DNA of 55,714 nt, from positions 1 to 55,714 of the forward strand of contig JAPPGX010000101.1 in NCBI GenBank assembly GCA_028877265.1, given 5' to 3'. Numbering within the stretch: the first letter of the stretch is position 1; each line of letters begins with the position of its first letter. Position numbers and translations under genes: made by a program. The DNA comes from Acidobacteriota bacterium. GTDB lineage: Bacteria; Acidobacteriota; Vicinamibacteria; Marinacidobacterales; Marinacidobacteraceae. Positions 50,838-55,714 of the stretch are shown in pieces. Below the pieces are notes generated by a model, which did not search any database, had not been told where the DNA came from, and saw only the letters and a program-made list of their open reading frames with translations.

Positions 50838-52507
50838 GGCGGCGGGAGGGCGACCGGCGCGGAGCCGCGGCGGAGGAGCCAGGTACGGCGCGCGGTGAGC
50901 ACACCCTGCTGCTCCGTAGACCCGTCGGGCCAGCGGATCTCGATCTCCACCGACTGCGCCTCGGAATCCCCCGGGGATTCGAGACCGAAGTGCAGGATCC
51001 GCTCGCTGTCGGACGCGTAGCTCTCGCCGGCTCGCACCGAGCGCGACTGCCGGGGCGAGACGAGCGTGACCCGGGCCCCCAGGGCGTCGCGCTCTCCCTC
51101 GGGGTCCGCGAGCCGGAACCGGATCCAGGCCCCGCCGGCCGGTGAGTCCCGAGCCCAGAGCGTGGGGACGTCGTCCTGGTTGGCGACCGCGATCTCCCAC
51201 CGGCCGTCCCCCTCGATGTCGATGAGCGCCATTCCCCGGGAGGATCGTACGGGCGTCCCCAGGGTCTTCGCTCCGTAGGTCCCGCCGTTCCGGAGGAAGA
51301 GCTGGTCCGGCTGCCCGTAGGTCTCTCCGAGCGCCGGATCGTCCTCGACCTGCGGATAGAGGTGGCCGTTCGCGAAAGCGACGTCCAGGTCGCCGTCGTT
51401 GTCGGCGTCGAAGAACAGGGCGCCCCAGCCCAGTGGCCGGAAGGTCGCGGTCGCCATGCCCGCGCCCACGGCGTCCTCGAAAAAGAGCGAGGGGCCGACT
51501 CCCTGGTAGAAGGCGTAGTGGTCGTGCGCGAAGTTCGTGACCACCAGGTCGGGCCACCCGTCCTCGTCCGCATCCGCGGCGGCCACCCCCATGCTTCCCT
51601 GGGTCGCCCCGTCGGCGCTGAGCGCGACCCCGGTGAACAGGCCGGCATCCCGGAAAAGGCCGCCGCGGTTCTCGAGCATGTCGTTCGGACCGCTGTCGTT
51701 GGCCACGAAGATGTCCTGGTCGCCGTCGTCGTCGAAGTCGAGCGCGACGGCCCCCATGGAATAGCGCGCCGGAACGTCTCCGATTCCGGCGGAGTCGGTC
51801 GCATCCTCGAACGCGCCGTTCCCGCGACCGCGGAAGAAGCGGTTGGCCTGCGGAACGAGGCCGCGCGGGCCGTCGAGCACCGGGACCCTCCCGCGCCAGC
51901 GACGGGTCCGCCTTCCGTCCCGGATGTCCGGCTCGTCTGTTTCGATGTAGTTGGCGACGAAGAGGTCGAGCGTACGGTCGCCGTCGGCGTCCAGAAAGAC
52001 CGCTCCGATGCTCCACCCGGGGTCCGCGACCCCGGCTCGCTCCCCGATCTCGGAGAAGGTCCCATCCCCGTTGTTGCGAAAGAACAGGTTGGGGCCGAGG
52101 GCCGTCACGTAGAGATCGGGAAGGCCGTCGCCGTCGAAGTCCGCGCTCACCGCGCCCTGGCCGTAGATCTCGGTCACGAGCCTGGCCGCCTCGGTGACGT
52201 CGGAGAAACGCCGGCCGCCCTCGTTCCGGTAGAGAGCTCCGGAACGCGCTTGCCAGGCGCCCTGCGGATCGTCCCAGGAGGGGGCATTGGGGAAATAGAG
52301 GTCCGGAAGCCCGTCCTGGTCGTAGTCGAGGACCGCGACCCCCGTGCCGGTGGATTCCGCGATGTGGTTCTTCTCGGGTCCTCCGGTCCCGGTCACGACC
52401 GAGAGGCCCGCCTCGGCGGCGATGTCGCGGTATTCCTGGTTCGCGAGCGCCGCGGCGGACGGGGGACCCAAGACGGTCACCAGAATCCCGGCGGCGGCTC
52501 GAGCCAC
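50834..52507 (-). CDS. Secreted FG-GAP/ASPIC-UnbV repeat protein (CRTAC1 type)
   Basis: 557 residues from a GTG at 52507, giving a signal peptide (ARAAAGILVTVLGPPSAAALA). Seven calcium-binding FG-GAP-like loops are seen: DYDQDGLPDLYF, DFDGDGLPDLYV, DADGDRTLDLFV, DFDDDGDQDIFV, DADEDGWPDLVV, DADNDGDLDVAF and DIEGDGRWEIAV, forming a propeller. The C-terminal ASPIC/UnbV domain ends IEIRWPDGSTEQQGVL. Function is unknown; the family is abundant in Acidobacteriota and Planctomycetota. Its stop overlaps the TPR gene start (ATGA); it starts 16 bases after the aldo/keto reductase. Confidence 0.88.
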   Translation of the reverse strand: MARAAAGILVTVLGPPSAAALANQEYRDIAAEAGLSVVTGTGGPEKNHIAESTGTGVAVLDYDQDGLPDLYFPNAPSWDDPQGAWQARSGALYRNEGGRRFSDVTEAARLVTEIYGQGAVSADFDGDGLPDLYVTALGPNLFFRNNGDGTFSEIGERAGVADPGWSIGAVFLDADGDRTLDLFVANYIETDEPDIRDGRRTRRWRGRVPVLDGPRGLVPQANRFFRGRGNGAFEDATDSAGIGDVPARYSMGAVALDFDDDGDQDIFVANDSGPNDMLENRGGLFRDAGLFTGVALSADGATQGSMGVAAADADEDGWPDLVVTNFAHDHYAFYQGVGPSLFFEDAVGAGMATATFRPLGWGALFFDADNDGDLDVAFANGHLYPQVEDDPALGETYGQPDQLFLRNGGTYGAKTLGTPVRSSRGMALIDIEGDGRWEIAVANQDDVPTLWARDSPAGGAWIRFRLADPEGERDALGARVTLVSPRQSRSVRAGESYASDSERILHFGLESPGDSEAQSVEIEIRWPDGSTEQQGVLTARRTWLLRRGSAPVALPPP

Positions 52508-52523
52508 CCGGATCGCGGGCCGC

Positions 52524-53522
52524 TCAGTCCCGCGGCGCCGGTTGTTCGTGTCCCAGTACCGGGTGCGGGATGTAGGGCGCCTCGAGCGCCGCGATCGTTT
52601 TCTCATCGAGCGTCAGGTCCACGGCGGCGGCGAGTTCCTCCAACTGTTCGACGCGGGTGGTGCCCACGATCGCCGAATCCACTCCCGGCACCGACAGGAG
52701 CCAGGCGAGCGCCACCTTCGCCGGCTTCTCACCGAGAGCCGCGGAGACCTCCATCAGCGTATCGAGCACCTCGAAGTCCGCTTCCTCGTAGTACAGCCGA
52801 TCCGCATAGGCGTCGTCCCTGGCCCGCGGCGTCGGATCGCGCCGAGTACGGGTGCGGTTCCCGGCCAGGAATCCCCGCGCGAGCGGGCTCCAGGGAATCA
52901 TCCCGATACCCTGGTCGAGGCAGAGCGGCACCATCTCGCGCTCCTCTTCGCGATACACGAGATTCAGGTGGTTCTGCATCGAGACGAACCGCGACGCGCC
53001 CATGGCGTCCGCGGTGAAGAGCATGGTGGCGAACTCCCAGGCGGCCATGCTGCTGGCGCCGAGGTAGCGCACCTTCCCGGCTTTCACCAGCGAATCGAGC
53101 GCCTCGATGGTCTCCTCGACGGGGGTTTCGTGGTCGAACCGGTGGATCTGGTAGAGGTCGATGTAGTCGAGCCCGAGCCGCTTCAGGGAAGCGTCGCAGG
53201 CGGCCACGATGTGTTTTCGCGAAAGGCCGCCGCGGTTCGGGCCCTTGGCGACCGGGAAATACACCTTGCTGGCGAGCACGTAGTCCTCGCGGTGGGCCAG
53301 TTCCCGGAGCATCTTGCCGGTGATCTCCTCGCTGACACCCTTCGAGTACATGTTTGCGGTGTCGAAGAAGTTGATGCCGAGATCCAGCGCCTTCCGGAAA
53401 TGGGCGCGTGACGCCTGCTCGTCGAGGATCCAGGAACGCCAGTTCGGATCGCCGTAGGTCATGCAGCCGAGCGTGAGCCGGCTGACCTCGAGGCCGGTGG
53501 TCCCCAGCCGCACGGTCTTCAT
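52524..53522 (-). CDS. Aldo/keto reductase
   Basis: 332 residues, cytoplasmic TIM-barrel NADPH-dependent reductase. Catalytic tetrad Asp54 and Tyr59 (FFDTANMYSKG), Lys86 (LASKVYF) and His127 (YQIHRFD). Cofactor region MIPWSPLARGFLAGN and SAIVGTTRVEQLEEL. It resembles the AKR subgroup related to YajO/ general stress reductases. Its ATG overlaps the stop of the nhaC gene (ATGA), so the two are cotranscribed. Substrate unknown. Confidence 0.93.
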   Translation of the reverse strand: MKTVRLGTTGLEVSRLTLGCMTYGDPNWRSWILDEQASRAHFRKALDLGINFFDTANMYSKGVSEEITGKMLRELAHREDYVLASKVYFPVAKGPNRGGLSRKHIVAACDASLKRLGLDYIDLYQIHRFDHETPVEETIEALDSLVKAGKVRYLGASSMAAWEFATMLFTADAMGASRFVSMQNHLNLVYREEEREMVPLCLDQGIGMIPWSPLARGFLAGNRTRTRRDPTPRARDDAYADRLYYEEADFEVLDTLMEVSAALGEKPAKVALAWLLSVPGVDSAIVGTTRVEQLEELAAAVDLTLDEKTIAALEAPYIPHPVLGHEQPAPRD

Positions 53523-55504
53523 GAAGCGCTCCCTTCCTCGATGCGGGAGCCGGCCAGTCGTACCACCAGGATGGCCGCAGCGATGCCGACAATGAGCGCG
53601 ATCCCGGGGGACACCCCGAAACTGGTCGGGAGGATGCCGAGGACGATCGCGATTCCCGCCGCGCTCAGCGCGTAGGGAAGCTGCGTCTTGACGTGATCCA
53701 GGTGGTCGCAGGCCGACGCCATGGAGCTGAGCACGGTGGTGTCGGAGATCGGCGAGCAGTGGTCTCCGAAGACGGCGCCCGCCAGCACCGCTCCGACGAC
53801 GCCCATCAGGATGGGATCGGACACGGCGACCGCCAGTCCGGCGTTCTGCGCCAGCGCGTGGGAGAGCGGGATCACGAGCGGCATGAGCACCGCCATGGTG
53901 GCCCAGCTCGTTCCGGTCGCGAACGCCATCACCCCCGCGACCACGAAGGTGAGCGTGGGCAGCAGACTCGGATTCAGGACGTTCTGGAGCACCTGGACGA
54001 GGTACTGCGCGGCGTGGAGTTCCGCGGTCACATCGCCGATGCACCAGGCGAGCACCAGGATCACGATCGCGAGCACCATGGACTTGAGTCCGGCGATCCA
54101 GGCGCCGATCGCGGCGCCGAGCGTGAGGATCCGGCGGGCCACCGCGAGCACGATGCCCGTCACGCAACCGGCGACCGAGGCCCAGAGCAGGGAGATGTAG
54201 GAATCCGAGTTGGTGACGATCTCGCGGAGACCGTAGGCCGTGACTCCCTCGGCGGCGAGCGCGCGGGTGCCCGTGAGCCAGATCGCGATCCCGGCGGTGA
54301 CCAGAACCGCCAGCACGGGAAACACGCCTCCCATCCAGAGTCCCGACGAAACCTTCGCTACCCCGGGGTCCTCGTCAAGCGACTCCGTTGCCGGCTCGGA
54401 GCCAGGCCGAAGCGGCTGGTTGAGGCGCCGCGCCCGCTCCTCGGCGGCGCGCATCGGGCCGAAATCCCGCCCCAGGAACCCGACCGCGAGCGCCAGGGCG
54501 AAGGAGAAGATCGGATAGAAGCGGTAGGGGATGGTGCGCAGGAACACCGAGTACCCGTCTTCGGGGTAGTCGATCAGTTCCAGGCCCTGGTCGATCAGGC
54601 CCACTTCGTAGCCGACCCAAGTGGAGACGATCACCGTGCTGGCCACCGAGGCGGCCCCGGTGTCGGTGAGGAAGGCCAGCTTCTCGCGGGAGACCCGAAG
54701 ACCGTCAGTGATCGGCCGCATGAGGTTGCCGCGGATGATCACGTTCGCGTAGTCGTCGAAGAAGACGACCAGCGCCGTCAGCATGGTGCTCACCTGGCCG
54801 CGCCGGGCGGTACGGGCGAAGCTCGTGATGAGTTGGGCGAATCCCCGCGCCCCGCCGCTCCGCGAGAGGATCCCGGCGAGGCCGCCGAACATCATGCTGA
54901 AGACGATGATGTGGGCGCGGTCGCTGTCAGTGACCGCGCCGATCACGTAGCGGCTCCCCACCTCGAAGAACCCGGCGAGGGGATTGAAGTTCAGGAGCAG
55001 GGTGCTCCCGATCCAGACGCCCGCCACCAGGGCGAGGACCACCTGACGGAAGAGGATCGCGAGCAGGATCGCGAGCACCGGTGGGGCGAGCGACCAAATG
55101 CCCGGGATGGCCCGGGTTCCCGCGGCTCCCCGCGCGGCGCCGTCCGCCGCCGCGATCTCGAACCGCCCGCTGTCCTCGACCCGGACGTTCGAAAAGACGA
55201 CGGCGCCATCGCCCCGGAGCGTCGCGGAGCCAGCCTCGGCCACACCGCCGAGCCGCGGCGTTCCGCGGTACCCGGTGAGCGGATCGCCCGATTCCGCTTG
55301 CGGGGTGACGACGATCTCGAACGGGACGCTGGTGAGCACCACCCGCGGTGCTTCGATCGCAAACGAGGCGGGGTGCTGCTCCATCGCGGGGGCCGCTTGC
55401 TGGGCCGCGGCCGATCCCGCAAGACAACAGATCGCAACGGCGTACGCCGCCCGCGACGCCGGAGAGAACCTGGTCCGGGCACGAAACCTGAGCGGCCGCG
55501 TCAT
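53519..55504 (-). CDS. NhaC-family Na+/H+ antiporter with an extra N-terminal extracytoplasmic domain
   Basis: 661 residues from the ATG at 55504. A signal-like segment (AAYAVAICCLAGSAAA) is followed by a ~90-residue beta-rich region resembling an immunoglobulin-like domain (FAIEAPRVVLTSVPFEIVVTPQ, GSATLRGDGAVVFSNVRVEDSGRFEIAA), then about 11-12 membrane helices. NhaC features: FSMMFGGLAGILSRSGG, TALVVFFDDYANVIIRGNLMRPITD, LAFLTDTGAASVAST, FATGTSWATMAVLMPLVIPL, GAVFGDHCSPISDTTVLSSMAS. Plain NhaC proteins lack the N-terminal domain. It begins the operon nhaC-AKR-FG-GAP-TPR. The frame is open upstream into a low-quality end and that part is not real. Confidence 0.9.
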   Translation of the reverse strand: MTRPLRFRARTRFSPASRAAYAVAICCLAGSAAAQQAAPAMEQHPASFAIEAPRVVLTSVPFEIVVTPQAESGDPLTGYRGTPRLGGVAEAGSATLRGDGAVVFSNVRVEDSGRFEIAAADGAARGAAGTRAIPGIWSLAPPVLAILLAILFRQVVLALVAGVWIGSTLLLNFNPLAGFFEVGSRYVIGAVTDSDRAHIIVFSMMFGGLAGILSRSGGARGFAQLITSFARTARRGQVSTMLTALVVFFDDYANVIIRGNLMRPITDGLRVSREKLAFLTDTGAASVASTVIVSTWVGYEVGLIDQGLELIDYPEDGYSVFLRTIPYRFYPIFSFALALAVGFLGRDFGPMRAAEERARRLNQPLRPGSEPATESLDEDPGVAKVSSGLWMGGVFPVLAVLVTAGIAIWLTGTRALAAEGVTAYGLREIVTNSDSYISLLWASVAGCVTGIVLAVARRILTLGAAIGAWIAGLKSMVLAIVILVLAWCIGDVTAELHAAQYLVQVLQNVLNPSLLPTLTFVVAGVMAFATGTSWATMAVLMPLVIPLSHALAQNAGLAVAVSDPILMGVVGAVLAGAVFGDHCSPISDTTVLSSMASACDHLDHVKTQLPYALSAAGIAIVLGILPTSFGVSPGIALIVGIAAAILVVRLAGSRIEEGSAS

Positions 55505-55547
55505 TCCGGCGCAGGATACCGGGAATTCGCGCTCCCTAGACCCACCA

Positions 55548-55570
55548 TGCCGGTCGGAGGCCAGTGTTCC
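55548..55570. repeat. Dispersed palindromic repeat, copy 7 (degenerate)
   Basis: TGCCGGTCGGAGGCCAGTGT TCC; the right arm has a mismatch (CCAG for CCGG). It lies 44 bases upstream of the nhaC start codon. Confidence 0.55.
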
Positions 55571-55606
55571 ACGGCGGCGCGATGTGAGGATCGGTGGAGT
55601 TACGAC

Positions 55607-55714
55607 GTGGGGGGGGCCGCGGCCCCCGCCCCCCCGGCCGGGGGGGCCCGGGGGCGGCGCGGCCCCCCCCCCCCAAAAAAACAAACCCCCGCCCCGCCCA
55701 AAAACACACCCCCA
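55607..55714. other. Homopolymer-rich contig end, probable sequencing or assembly artefact
   Basis: The last ~105 bases consist of runs of G, C and A (runs of 8 G, 10 or more C, and 7 A) with no continuity to the neighbouring sequence style. They carry no supportable feature, and any ORF entering from here should be ignored. Confidence 0.8.

Overview
The window is a high-GC bacterial contig (by eye about two-thirds G+C or more), densely coding, with GTG/TTG starts and many short or overlapping junctions. Outer-membrane receptors with carboxypeptidase-regulatory-like N-termini, lipoproteins and many periplasmic enzymes point to a diderm. The mix (Oar-like TonB receptors, FG-GAP/ASPIC protein, quinoproteins, Tat-exported hydrolases, fused IspDF, NADH-dehydrogenase-like/SelD fusion) fits an uncultured Acidobacteriota-like (less likely Gemmatimonadota) lineage best. 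That placement is inference from gene content, not from a marker phylogeny. The last ~105 bases are homopolymer-rich and look like a contig-end artefact.

Bases 1-16818 (minus strand) are a housekeeping block. In transcription order: purH, a TPR protein, lolB-like, ispE, tRNA-Gln, prs, rplY, pth, rpsF, rpsR, rplI, dnaB, radA, ispDF, rlmB. Then comes the classic tRNA-Thr/Tyr/Gly/Thr-tuf unit, with a clear sigma-70-type promoter and a truncated tuf at the window edge. Two repeat structures sit in it: a set of inverted repeats at the end of rlmB, and a short element with terminal inverted repeats nested inside another copy of itself between rplI and dnaB.

Bases 16913-21846 (plus) carry selA, thiS, thiG, nth, an LLM-class oxidoreductase and an isoprenylcysteine-methyltransferase-like membrane protein. 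A repeat-rich gap follows, with two 22-bp direct repeats and an eight-unit 32-bp tandem array without spacers. Bases 22304-26528 (minus) hold a solute-binding lipoprotein, dapF and an NDH-like/SelD fusion; with selA this indicates selenium use.

Bases 26639-32892 (plus) encode envelope oxidation functions: a beta-lactamase-fold hydrolase, a PQQ-type sugar dehydrogenase, a quinoprotein glucose-dehydrogenase-like protein, DoxX, an HD phosphohydrolase and a stand-alone secreted Cache-like domain. A large M14 peptidase relative lies on the other strand (33086-35773).

Bases 35921-41595 (plus) are the most unusual part. They form a compact cluster in which a PatB/MalY-like aminotransferase, a small GatC-like protein, a metal-dependent amidohydrolase and a SelA/DgaE-like PLP enzyme all start with twin-arginine signals, and a signal-less amidase is sandwiched among them. 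I read it as a candidate exported pathway for an amide or D-amino compound.

Bases 41606-55504 (minus) hold an S10 peptidase, two paralogous TonB-dependent receptors with a rho-independent terminator between them, a TPR protein overlapping an FG-GAP/ASPIC (CRTAC1-type) protein, an aldo/keto reductase and an NhaC antiporter. A ~23-bp palindromic motif recurs at least seven times across the window, mostly between genes.
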